Origin: Gorsachius magnificus
Lineage: Eukaryota > Chordata > Aves > Pelecaniformes > Ardeidae
Reading direction: 5' to 3'
Length of the DNA stretch: 64,000 nucleotides
Assembly (NCBI GenBank): GCA_034008185.1
Contig: CM067086.1
Location: 16,715,507-16,779,506, forward strand
Part shown: one piece after another, positions 51,014 to 61,800 of the stretch
Position numbering within the stretch: position 1 is the first letter of the stretch
Layout of the letters: every line of letters starts with the position of its first letter
Notes under the pieces: model-generated
Database searches by the model: none
Seen by the model: only the letters and a program-made list of their open reading frames with translations
Told to the model about the DNA's origin: nothing
Program-made: the position numbers and the translations under genes

Positions 51014-54000
51014 AAAAGCAAAACAAACAAAAACACAGCAGGAAAAGCCTATTTTTGATTAAGTCCATGGAGCTGTGAGACTAGCCAAAGCAAGCTGTGT
51101 GACATGACAGGAATGGAAAGGCCTGATGCTAGGTTAACCTCAGGAAAGTTACTGGAGTTTGCAAGTCAGTTTGGATCCAATATGCTCTTTGTTATCAACC
51201 TGTTCCAGGATTCTCAGAGGTAAGAAAAGTAACCTCTTAATTACAGATGTGATTAGATGCCATGCTATCTGTTTTATTAGTCGTGGCTTGAGTGGAGTCA
51301 AGACTTCATCCTTGTAACACTATTCAGCTCCCAGAAGTTCAGCTGTTTCAATCTCATCAGGTCTTTGCTTCCTTTTTTTCTTTCCATAGTATTGCAACTT
51401 TGAAATTTATCTAAGTCTCTAAAACAACGGCTTGTGCAGCACACTCTGAACCAGGTAACTGTATGGCCTCATGCAAATCGAGAAACTTTGCAATTTACCT
51501 GTTTTGTAACATTTTCTGGGCTAAAGAAGGAACGCCACAAATATTCTCTCTGGGAAGGTAGTCTGTATGGTTTTGCCAATCTAGATGTTTCTTCAGAATT
51601 TACATTTGCATCTCACTACATAGATCTCCAATGGTACCCGCCACACTGCTTACTGCTAATGATGGCATTTACATTGTGGAATATGTGATTAGCTTGTGTC
51701 ATAAAATAGTATTGCTAGGGCAGTCTGAGCCATACTCATAGCTAACAAAAGCCTTAGTTTAATCTTCCTCTGTGGTTTTGTTTCTTCTTTAAATCATATG
51801 TTGCAATTTCCATATCTTTTCACTGTGGTGTTGTCAAAGTTTAGAGTAGGTATTTCTGCACTGATTTAGTCTGTTCTCACAAAAGATGTGTGATTGATTT
51901 TGATTCAGCATTTGTTACATTTTATGCGGGCTATTGTCTAAACATCCCTAAAAGCTACCCTAAAGTCTAAATAATTTTAAATTTTAAAAAAAAAAATTTT
52001 ACAGAATGTGCCTACTTTGTACAAAATAGGAGCTAGATATGGTCCACCTTTTATTTTTTAAAAATACCTACTTTGAATGTGATTTTAAGTCATAAACCAA
52101 AGTTTATTCATGGTGTTCTGAATGGTAGTTGCCTACACAAACAAAGTCCGTGCTTGCTTGTAGTCAGGAGTCTCTTACCTGGAAGCACAAGTTGCTATGT
52201 TGCTCATGAAGAGTATAGAGAGGCCCTCCTCAAGCTTCATGACCTAACTCGCAGAGTTGCCATATCTTAGAGTTTGTCTGCTGTTTTGCTGTTCTGTTAA
52301 ACCTGTGGGAAACTGTCACGCTGCTTCCTTTTCAGACTGCCAGACACGCTGCAATGCTTGCTGTAGCAGCAGCTCAGAAATTCAGAAGACCTATGTATTT
52401 ACATATTTCTACGCTGTTATTGCCATGTGGTCATATATATATTAGGAACTATACTATTCCTACGTGGCGTGAGAGAAGGAAATCCTTTTTCTGTGGTGTG
52501 AGGTAGGTTAATTTGTGCTGTCCTTACTTCTAGTATCTCTCGGAGACTGTAGTTCAACTGGAAGCCTTCTTTGTATAGCTACATGCAAGGAGAGAGGCAC
52601 TTCCCTTCCTACACACAGGTAAAGCAGCCGGTGCTGGGGAGCAGTGCTGCTCAGGCGTTAAGCCAGGAACAGACCCAATCTGTCCTGAGCCACAGGAGGC
52701 CCAACAACAGGCTCAGGCTGCCACCCCACAACTTCTGTTTTTTCTGTGTTTTCTTTCACATGACTTGCATAAACCACTGTGTCAGCATTCAAAAACCGAA
52801 ATGCTAAGCCACTGCTTTCTGCTTGGCAACATCCCTTAGCACCTCCGTTCTAGCCACAGGCATCAAGTCGGGAGCTCTGGTAGATCCCAGTACCTGATCA
52901 CCTGAACCTGTGAACCGCCAAAAAATATGTCACATCTATGCAATCCATCAAACTGTTTTTCCATGCCTCCCAGTGCCCCCCACACCACAGAAAAATTTCT
53001 GATCACTTCATCACTAAAGCGAGGGTTGCAGCAAAAGACACAAAGCTATAACTGCAAAGTGTCATAAGAAGAGTGTAGGAGAGACTGAAAAACTTTTTTT
53101 TCCTGAAATCGAGAGCATCTTAGGTCCATAGATATTTGTTCAGCAGATCTGACAGCGGGAGTTGGAGCTTGCCTCATGCCCTCTCTGATATGGAAGAAAC
53201 TTTTTTCGTGAGCCTAGATTTGGCGCTCAGTAAAGCTTTGTACTGTTCAGTAAAATACACTGCCCATTTAGGTGCTTCAGGACAATACTGGTTGCGTGTG
53301 TTTGAAGTAAAGAAAAAATACTGAGCTTAGTTAACAAGCAAGAAGGGGTTAAAACTTAGTAGCACACTTTCTTTCGGAAAAAAAATGTAGGGAGGAGCAT
53401 TGTGGTACCTGATTTGTTTATTTTTGCAGCTGAGGTTTTTTCCTCATAGGACGCCAGCTTGCCGGAGCAGCGCTGTGTATACAGAAGGTTCATTTACAGT
53501 GGCAGGCAGGCAGCTGTGCTCTGAGCTCTATTTAGTTTATGTTGTGATGGATGACTTGAGTCGGAGACGTGAAGAGTGAATTAACAGCTTTAGTAAAAAC
53601 ACATTGTTTGTCTTCCCGTTGACTTTCCACTTTGCCTTACCTTGCTGTCTTACTTCCCTTGGGTCACCGTTCTTGTCTGTCTTGTTCTCTCCTTGTGTCT
53701 CCTGTCTTTCAGGACTGCTTTCCTGCCTTGTTTTTGTTGCTGGGTTTCCTTTTCCCTCTCCCTCCCCCCTCCCTGGTAGTTTGCTGAAGAAATTAGAAAT
53801 CATTACTTCTGCTTGCGGTCTGGGTGGAGGCCTGCTTCCCAGCCAGGACACTGTTCTCAGTGTGAAGACCTCAGGAATCCAGTAATGCCCCTGTTGGTGA
53901 ATAATTCATATCTGGAGAGAAAGATGCCTTCAAAAGCCTTTTCCAGCTGTGTTTGTCCTAAAAGGTGAAGGAGATTGCCAATGCCTTCCGCTTGCTTCCC

Positions 54001-54484
54001 AGTGATAACTGGTTTAGCTCACCTCTCACAGATAATGGTTTAGGTTGCCTCTTAGCAAGCCCCACTCTGGCTTACAGCCAGCCACTGAAACGTGCCAATG
54101 GAGTTGAGGCAAGGTGGACCTGTCTCTGTAGGAGGTAATTCTGGAAGAGAATTGAGGTAGGGCATATTCGAAGGGTAGTCAAGCTGTTAGGATAGTCACC
54201 AGAAATCTGGGAGACTGATGTACAGGTTTTTTATTCTTCTCTAGGCTTTTTGTGGTGCCTTACCACTGTAACATAAAAATGCCACTGTCCCACAGAGAAA
54301 CATCCTACTGGTTTTCATTTCTTCCTTTTTGTTTCCTTGTAGTACCTAGACATGCACTATACAAGATGACTGACTCTTGAGTGTAAAAAAGTGAATTATA
54401 TCACCCCTAAATTGAGATTTATAGAACTGGAAGTTTTGAGTTCTTGTCTTGTCTTTATTTTTCTTTTGTCTAAACCTTGAATGC
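51014..54484 (+). other. intergenic, no gene recognised
   Basis: Nothing identifiable was found apart from a pyrimidine-rich stretch around 53725-53780 and short A/T runs (for example 51979-52000). The minus-strand open frame 53537-53851 is the purine-rich complement of that tract and is not a gene. Confidence 0.6.
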
Positions 54485-55875
54485 CACAGAAACATAAGGC
54501 TAAATGGGACCTCAACAGATCCTGTAATTTCTTCCCCAATGCAAGGCCAGACAAGCCCATATTTATGAGAGTCCTCACAGATGTTTTCCCACTTATTCTT
54601 AGACATCTGCAATGATGAACACACTGTGGTCTCTCCAAACAATGCATTCTTGACTTCTACTATCCCAAACATGAGAATTTTTTTCTTAATTTTCTTAACT
54701 CTTGAGTCTTTTGTGATGAAATGTAATCCCCATTACTTTAATTCATCACACATCTTGAGAATAGATTTCCTTTCCTTTCTGCAACATCCTTTTATTTAGT
54801 ATTCTACCTACCTCCTGCACTCTCATCTACAGGCTAAGCAGTCCAAGTTAAACCCTAGTTTTCATCCAGCTTTCATCCAGTTCCAATAGCTCCCCTTCCT
54901 TCCTGAAATACAGTGCCCCAAAGTTAGGCATTGAGCTCTGCCTGAGTAGGCTGGAAGTGACACTTCCCACCTGAGCCCAAGAGGCTCTGTTCTGGCTATT
55001 CCTTCCAGTGTGCCACTCACCTTTCCCAGGGGATGACCTCCTGACTCAAGCTGACAACATTACTGTATCCCTTTATCCAAAACCGCCATCCAACCTGTAG
55101 TTCTCTGGCTGGTATTGGTAAAGCTGATTATTCCTGAGTACTTGTAGCACCTTGCGCTTGTCCTTAGAGAACAGCATCCTCTTCTTTACAGACAGTTTTT
55201 CATACATGTTTGGAATCAAGTCTGCCCTCCCACTTCTTGGTTGCCCCCCCCTCCCCTTCCCTTATCTTCATGTCATTCATTGATTAATAACCTCGTTCTT
55301 CCACTCTCCTGACTACTGGCTACCGGCTCCTGGTCATATAGTCACAGCAAAAATCCCATGGCGATCCCTGGCATAATCCTAGCTTCCATCTACATTGAAC
55401 ATTAATTAATAAGTAATCTCTTTTCCTACCAGTTTTGTGCCTGACCTATTACGTTCTAATCTAAGACATGGTTGGCTGGTGTGATTGGAAGAAAATATGG
55501 AAAGCTTTAACTCAATTAAACCTATGTGATATATTCTCTTCTACATACTCACAAGACCTGATACTGTATCACAGATGGAAATAAGAATGGTTCCACATCA
55601 TTTGCCCTTAGCATAGGTTCATGCTGACTGCCACTTATGGAGCTCTTTTCAGTGCTTACAAATAGATGGTTTAATGATATGTGCCAGTATTCTTTTGATA
55701 AATGAAGTATGCGATTAAGCCTGCAAATTCCAAGCTGCTGTGATTTTTGCTGCTTTGTAAGAATAATCACCATTTTCACTCTTCTGCAGCTTTCTGGTAT
55801 GTTATTAATCCTCCATAGATTTCCATAGATAAGCAATTGCCAGGGGGCTCTGAGATTTCACCAGTCTTCCTCAGG
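54485..55875 (-). mobile_element. ancient CR1/L3-like LINE relic (RT domain to 3' tail)
   Basis: Read from left to right on the + strand, it gives the reverse complement of an old CR1-type element. The 3' tail with GGGACCTCAACAGATC and CACAGATGTTTTCCC comes first. Next are CTGTAGTTCTCTGGCTGG and GCACCTTGCGCTTGTCC (about 55095-55170). The RT-domain end follows, with CATAGGTTCATGCTGACTG (about 55610), CATAGATTTCCATAGATAA and GGGGGCTCTGAGATTTC (about 55815-55860). The order matches the CR1/L3 family as known from turtles and mammals. It is far more diverged than the 12-kb copy and has no open frame. Its edges are approximate. Confidence 0.75.
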
Positions 55876-56010
55876 TTTTTATATAACTTAGTCTGAGTTG
55901 AAAGTATTTAACTTACCTAAGTACTCTCTAACCTGTTCTTTCCATGTTCTTGCCTCTTAGTATTCTCTAAAATTGCTATTTAATTTGGTTTACCTTCTGA
56001 ATTTTAGTGT
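55876..56010 (+). other. short spacer between CR1 relic and LTR
   Basis: This is AT-rich sequence with no recognised element. The five bases directly before the LTR are AGTGT, compared with TGTGT directly after it, a possible target-site duplication with one mismatch. Confidence 0.5.
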
Positions 56011-56558
56011 TGTCCTGGTTTTGGCCTGGATAGGGTTAATTATTTTTTTTCCCCCTTATAGCTGGCGTAGTGCTGTGTTTTGGATTTAGTATGAGAATAA
56101 TGTTGATAACGCACCGATGTTTTAGTTGTTGCTGAGTAGTGCTTACACTAAGTCAAGGACTTTTCAGCTTCTCGTGCCCTGCCAGTGAGAAGCTGGGAGG
56201 GGGCACAGCCAGGACAGCTGACCCACGCTGGCCCAAGGACTATTCCATACCATGTGACGTCATGACCAGTATATAAACTGGGGGAGTTGGCCTGAGGGGG
56301 GGTGACTGCTGCTTGGGGATGGGTTGGGTACTGGTCAGTGGGTGGTGAGCAATTGCATTGTGCATCACTTGTTTTGTATATTCTTTTATCATTACTACTA
56401 TTTTCCCTTCCTTTTCTGTCTTATCAAATTGTCTTTATCTTAACCCACAAATTTCACTTCCCCCCCCACCCCGGTTTTCTCCCCCATCCCACTGGGGAGG
56501 GGAGGAGTGAGCAAACGGCTGTGTAGTGTTCAGCTGCCTGCCAGGTTAAAACAAAACA
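56011..56558 (+). mobile_element. full-length solo LTR, sense copy
   Basis: The LTR runs from TGTCCTGGTTTTGGCCTGG to TTAAAACAAAACA, with the usual TG...CA ends, 548 bp. It has a TATA box (TATATAAA, 56270-56277) and, 7 bases upstream, a perfect palindromic CRE (TGACGTCA, 56255-56262). A T/C-rich R-U5-like part follows. It matches the antisense copy at 30049-30588 over its whole length, and its 3' end also matches the fragment at 2645-3076. No retroviral coding sequence is present. The family is one I recognise as widespread in birds and ERVL-like. The open frame at 56302-56526 lies inside it and is not a gene. Confidence 0.88.
56255..56277 (+). promoter_or_regulatory. LTR core promoter: CRE plus TATA box
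   Basis: TGACGTCA, the consensus site for CREB/ATF proteins, lies 7 bases before TATATAAA. The arrangement is typical of an LTR U3 promoter. Both motifs are intact here. In the 30-kb sister copy the CRE has lost its CpG while the TATA box is kept. Confidence 0.7.
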
Positions 56559-58081
56559 TGTGTATACGCAAGTTTTAAATACTTTGGTCTTCTCAATACT
56601 ACCTGTCAATGGATCCTCATTGGCTTAGTGGATAAGCCTTTTCCTTATAATTTCTCAGGCTACTACTGTATTTAATGTGACAAATGGTACTGCTTTATAG
56701 GGACTCCTTTGCATCCTTTAGGGTAGGAGAAATATTTTTTCCTTCATGAAAGCTGAACTAATAATGTATTTAGGAGCCAAGCCTTAAAATATCAAATATA
56801 TCAGTATTCATGAAAAAAAAAGACAGTTTGTAACATTTTTCTACATGATGTAGGAATGTGGCTAATTACATGTAGGCCAAATTAATATCTGGGAAAGAAC
56901 TGTGTAGCTGGCACACTGTTTGCTTATTGTTCTTCATCCAGTGATGGTGGGTCCCTGTGTGAAATTGCATTATTTACAAAATCTGTGTGGTGTGTCAGTT
57001 TGGAAATCTGATGGGATCCAATTCCCCTAAGTCTGAATTCCCCTCAGTCTTACACTGAAGGGGAGGTGGGCTCTGATATTTTTAATTCATTGAGTTTACA
57101 TCAACGTGCCGTACAGAATCCTAAGAGATGAGAATTGAAGTGAATCACATCCTTTGGTGCCAGGCAGAAGGGTGTATCTGAGACTACAACAAAGAAACAC
57201 TGGTTAAATGTTGTTATTGCCTAGTGGGGCTTTGGTGTCTGTTTAATAATGAAGAACTGAACTAAATAGAAACTACCAATAACATCTGTGAGGGGAAAGT
57301 AGTATGGCCACTGAATTTTCCTGTTAGCAACATGACTACTCTTCTGTTTTATTGAATCATTTTTGCTTTGGTGAGGGGGTTTGCCTCTACATGCACTTGA
57401 AGTTAGGCTGGAAAGAGAGCAAATACAGCATTAACAGACCTGAAGAGAAGATAACTTTTGGTGGCAACTTGTGAAATGGTCAGTTCTGATGACAGTGTCA
57501 CCTGCATATATAAGATGAGTCTAAAAAGTAGTTGGAATATCTATATTAGGAATTTTTTTTAATGATAAATCTCATGTGACAGTCAAATTAATTCAGAGTT
57601 ACAGTTCTACCGTTTTCAAATTAACTGAGGTTAAGGCAAAAAGATATTAAAAGATTAAGTTTTGGGTCTTGCTTTTTTTTTTAGTTTTTAAAAAGCAGAA
57701 TAGATAGATAGTTTATATTTATTTTTTATTCTTCCTTTTTACAGCACAGGAGAGCATGTGAAAATGAAGAAGTCCTTATCTGCAAAGCAGTGATCTCTCT
57801 TCCCACTATCAGTGAAAGCTCTGTGATTTGATCTTGTAAATGAGGCATTGAAAAATAGAGTTGTTCCTAACAGTCTAGTTCAGTAGAGAAATTGGTGAAA
57901 ACATCCTTTTTTGGAAATTGAACTTATAGTTTGGGTAATATGTATGTGGCATAAAACCATGTGTTTTGAAATACAATGATTATAAAACTAGTTACTAATT
58001 ACTGTTTGTCTTTCAGGACAGAAAAGGGCTCTGATGAGCAAGGTGCTGTACAAACATATGGCATCTGCACGGATGTTATCA
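56559..58081 (+). other. intergenic, no gene recognised
   Basis: There is no gene or known element. Two acceptor-like sites (TTTTTACAG at about 57744 and TGTCTTTCAG at about 58017) precede stretches with no supportable exon. The open frame 57976-58194 runs into the CR1 relic and is discarded. Confidence 0.55.
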
Positions 58082-58825
58082 CAGAACCACAGGCTGAGTG
58101 GATTTTGAAAGATCAGAATTTATCATGCTGCCCCAAGGCAAGATTAACTATGCCCGTATTATTCCTGAAAGATATTTGTCTAACTCTTTCTTGAAGGCCT
58201 CTAGGGGTGGACATTCCACAGCTTCCCAGGGCAATTTATTCTAGTGCTTTACTACCCTTGCTGTTAGAGAACTTTTTTCCGTCATGATTAACATAACTTT
58301 CTCTTAATGTAGTTTAAGCTCTTATTTCTTTTCCTAGCCACCTCAGGTATTGGAAAAGAGATTATTTGCTCCGTCTTGCAGCAGCCTTGAACACTGTTAT
58401 TTTAGACCCCCCTTCCTCAGTCTCCTTTTTCTTTTTGGCTAGGTGACAGCATTTCATTCAGGTTTTTCTTGTGTCTCCACCACTCTGGGCCTCTGGTCTC
58501 CCTCTCTTGTCTTCTTTCCAAGTCTTCCTAGTGGTTTGTCTTCCCTAAAATGCACCTAAAGTGGGATGCAATTCTTCAGCTGGGGCACTACCTGCAGGTG
58601 AAGGACTCCTGCGTGACCCATAGGCTCCGCTCCTGTTTGCATCCCAGTGTGGTGTTTGTTTTTTCATAACAGATTACACGGTTGATTCATGCCTAGCTGG
58701 TGATCCATTACAACCTCCAAGACCTGTTATGAAAAATAACAGGTCTAACCCAGGCTAATCACTCCCTATTTTGAATTTGTGTAGCTGATTAATCCGACAT
58801 AAGTGCAGTAATTTTGTTTTGCCAA
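58082..58825 (-). mobile_element. ancient CR1/L3-like LINE relic (3' part)
   Basis: On the + strand, left to right, it gives the reverse complement of the CR1 3' end. The blocks are GATATTTGTCTAACTC, then GGCAATTTATTCTAGTGC, CCTCAGTCTCCTTTTTC (about 58415), a CAGCTGGGGCACTACC block (about 58578), TTGATTCATGCCTAGCTGG (about 58683) and ATTTTGAATTTGTGTAGCTG (about 58770). It belongs to the same old family as the relic at 54485-55875 and lies in the same orientation. Both carry the tail region, so they are separate insertions, not halves of one copy. Confidence 0.78.
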
Positions 58826-61800
58826 GGGAGACTTTAGGGTGCATTTTCCAGCTAGACAGAGGGTTGAGGTAGGGAAGAATAAACTCACCTAGATGAGATT
58901 GCACAGGGAGTTTGGGGAAGAACCAGGAATCATTTCTGACTGACCTCCAGAGGCCCCATCTGCAGAGTCTCCTCCCTGGCTTTAGCGGAAAATCATCGAA
59001 TTGAAGACTGAAAATATGGCAGGCTCTAATACATTTTAAATCTGACTCATTTTCACTCGTTGCTGTTTTTATGGCCCTCACTAATGAGACCCAACAAGAC
59101 GATTCTTTGCCAGCCATCTATCAGAATTTCCTGCATGCTCGCTCTACATATGGCATTATTTATAACTGCATACTAAAAGCAAAAATTGTTAATATTGTGA
59201 CATGTAAGTGTTGTGTGAGTTAGTAGCTTTTGCAGGCAGACTGCCAGCCTATCGGACAGCAGCAACTTTGTATTTCATCTTCTCCTGAGATTAACAGCTG
59301 CTGTACCCGATTTTTCTTAAGGAGAGAAACAGACAGATATGTAGAGCCAGCCACTGGTATTCATCACGCTCCTCTCCAGCTATATATTGAAGAAAAGAGA
59401 AGAAGGGTGGGAATGCCATGAAATTGCTAAACTGCCTCTTCTTTAAGAAAGCTGGTTAGGAACAGAATTTTCAAAATTAATTTCCCCGAATTATAGTTCA
59501 GAGGGAGTTGTTTGACGTTAAGCACTCCAGAATAACTGGCTGTTTCACCAGGTTCTCTAATGGGAACAAAATCCTTTAGAAAACTGAGCAGTTATCTAAA
59601 TGTGAGTTGCTGAGTGATTTTAAAAATACAGTGCTTAAAATAAAAGTTGCAAACAAGCAAAAGGATCTGGTAACAAGTAAGAAAGTTGGTGTGACAGCAG
59701 ACAAGGTAGGCATAAGGCAGTAATACAGTCTGCTGGGTAGGACACATCAGCATGCACAGTTTTGTTGTCCTTGGTGGTGTGGTTTGAGATGTTTAGCTTG
59801 ACTCTGATGCTGGTGATTAGAAACATGCTGTTTGTTATGAAAAGAGCCAAATGCTCTCTATTGTATTTTATTCTGGTTTTTAAACTGCACCCATCATTGT
59901 GGTCACTGACTTGTTTAAACATTTAGATATTTTTTCCAGCACAATATTTTTCTAAGCATTTTCTAGCTTTATCTGTGCAGTTACAAGTGATTCAAGTTAT
60001 ACCTTCTGTCAAGTTGCTGCTGTCTTCTTGCAGAATACATGGATACTGGGTTTACAAGGTTTTACTTGGTTTCTGGTCTGGAAAAAAAGCTTCCCTTGCA
60101 GGTAAATGTTTATTTTAAATCCTGCCAGGGTTGCATGTGGCCTTTGGAGTAGGTGTGCTTGCTCAGCTCAGCTGCCTGAGCAAAGGTCTGTCTTAGGGTT
60201 AGAGTGCAAGGGAAAATGGCCAGGCAGGCACTTTGCAGTTTCATTTCTTCTATGCTATGATGAGGCTTAGCATTGACTCTTGTTATGAGTTCCTGTTTCC
60301 TTTTGAGATGCTAAAAAAAGTCCCTGGTGTATTACATGCAGTTGGGTAAATGAGCAGATCTATCCCTGAATTAGAAGGATGAATCTTGATATTGTTTCTT
60401 TCTTCCAATAAAAAATAATGTATATTCCTGCTGCATGTATCATCACTGACCATCAAAATTCTTGCTAGACATTGTTCCCTCCATACTTTCTCAGACGGGA
60501 GTCTGGCGAGGTGTAAATTTATGGCTGATGTTTTAGCGGTAGCACTTCCATTGCAATGGCTGCCCTAGCCATGGTCAGCCAGTGGTGTGTGTCCTGGTCG
60601 CCTTCCTGCATTGCTGCTGACTAGGGAGCTTCCACAACGCTCCTTAAGCAAGCAAAAGGAAGGAGAAATGATTTGTGTGTTGCTTAATGATGCTCGTAGT
60701 GTTCCTGTGTTCTGCAACTCGTGTCTATTATGTTAAATACCCCAATGTGCTTATGTGATTTACCCTTGGGGTCAATGAGAAAAACCCCCTTGACTTTAGC
60801 AATCTTGGAATACAGCTCACTGGGTTACAAAAGCAGCTCTTGGTGTTCTTGATTCACGTTAAGGCTGTAAAATTGGGTAAAAAGGACCCAGAACCGCTAA
60901 CTGCAACATGCCCTTCTAATTAACTATTTTCCAGATCCTATTTAATTCCTTCCCAGCTGAGCAGTAGACAATAATCTCAGCACTAGAAAATAATCTTAGC
61001 ACTACAAAATATTCTTTTTTTTTTTCTTTTCACTTAGAGGTCACGTTTAGGAAAAAAAATACCCTGCAGTTTTGTGCTTGCAATCCTCTGGAGGGTGCAA
61101 ATAAGTGAATTTAGATTCCTCTATACTTGACAATGCAGTCATACTCCCCTTTGATAACTCAAGATTTACTGCTAAAATAACTGTGAAGATAATGAGACAC
61201 ATGCTTTGGTGCCAATGCTTTTGCCTGTTAATAAGGAAGGAATTAAGCTTTTGTCAGTTTGCAATTTTCCAGTTTGTCCTTGGCCTTGGCAATAGGCATA
61301 TGCGAGGCAGATAAATCCTCAGCATTCCCAGCACTGCCATGCCTCTGGGCTGTGCACACCATACACCCTTGGAGCTTTTCGATCCTTCTTCTCTTCTTGC
61401 TCACTCCCTCTGCAATTTCACATCTGCCACAGCCCAGAGGACCTGGGTGATGTTTGTTTTATTTTCTTCTCCCCTTTCTCTCTTTCTTCATTCTCCCTTC
61501 ATCTTTCTCCTCCTGAATACCAGACTATGAACCTTCATTTTCCACCTCACCTTGACTTCACCTCCCTCTTCTCCTCTGTCAGTACGTCTGGCTGTTCTCC
61601 CTTTCCCCACGCGAGGGCCTGCTGTAGCCTTCTCTAAAGGGCAGCTGTGCGAACGTAGTCCTCCCTTCCTTGGCCACCTTGGTATTTCTTGCTCTCTGCA
61701 AAACAAGTCACTCAGCGTGCCAGCCGGTTACTCTTTTGTTAGAAGGAGGGGACGAGCACACGTGGTAGATGAGACTAAGATGGAAGTCATCTGTGGCTGA

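Noticed and set aside
30600..56000. the two LTRs as the ends of a single provirus
   Set aside because: They are in opposite orientation, 25 kb apart, and the DNA between them has no gag, pol or env sequence. They are separate solo LTRs.
56302..56526. 74-codon open frame on the plus strand
   Set aside because: It lies wholly inside the solo LTR, downstream of its TATA box, and corresponds to no retroviral protein.
57976..58194. 72-codon frame preceded by a good acceptor (TGTCTTTCAG)
   Set aside because: About half of it is reverse-strand CR1/L3 tail sequence, so the apparent coding is not real.
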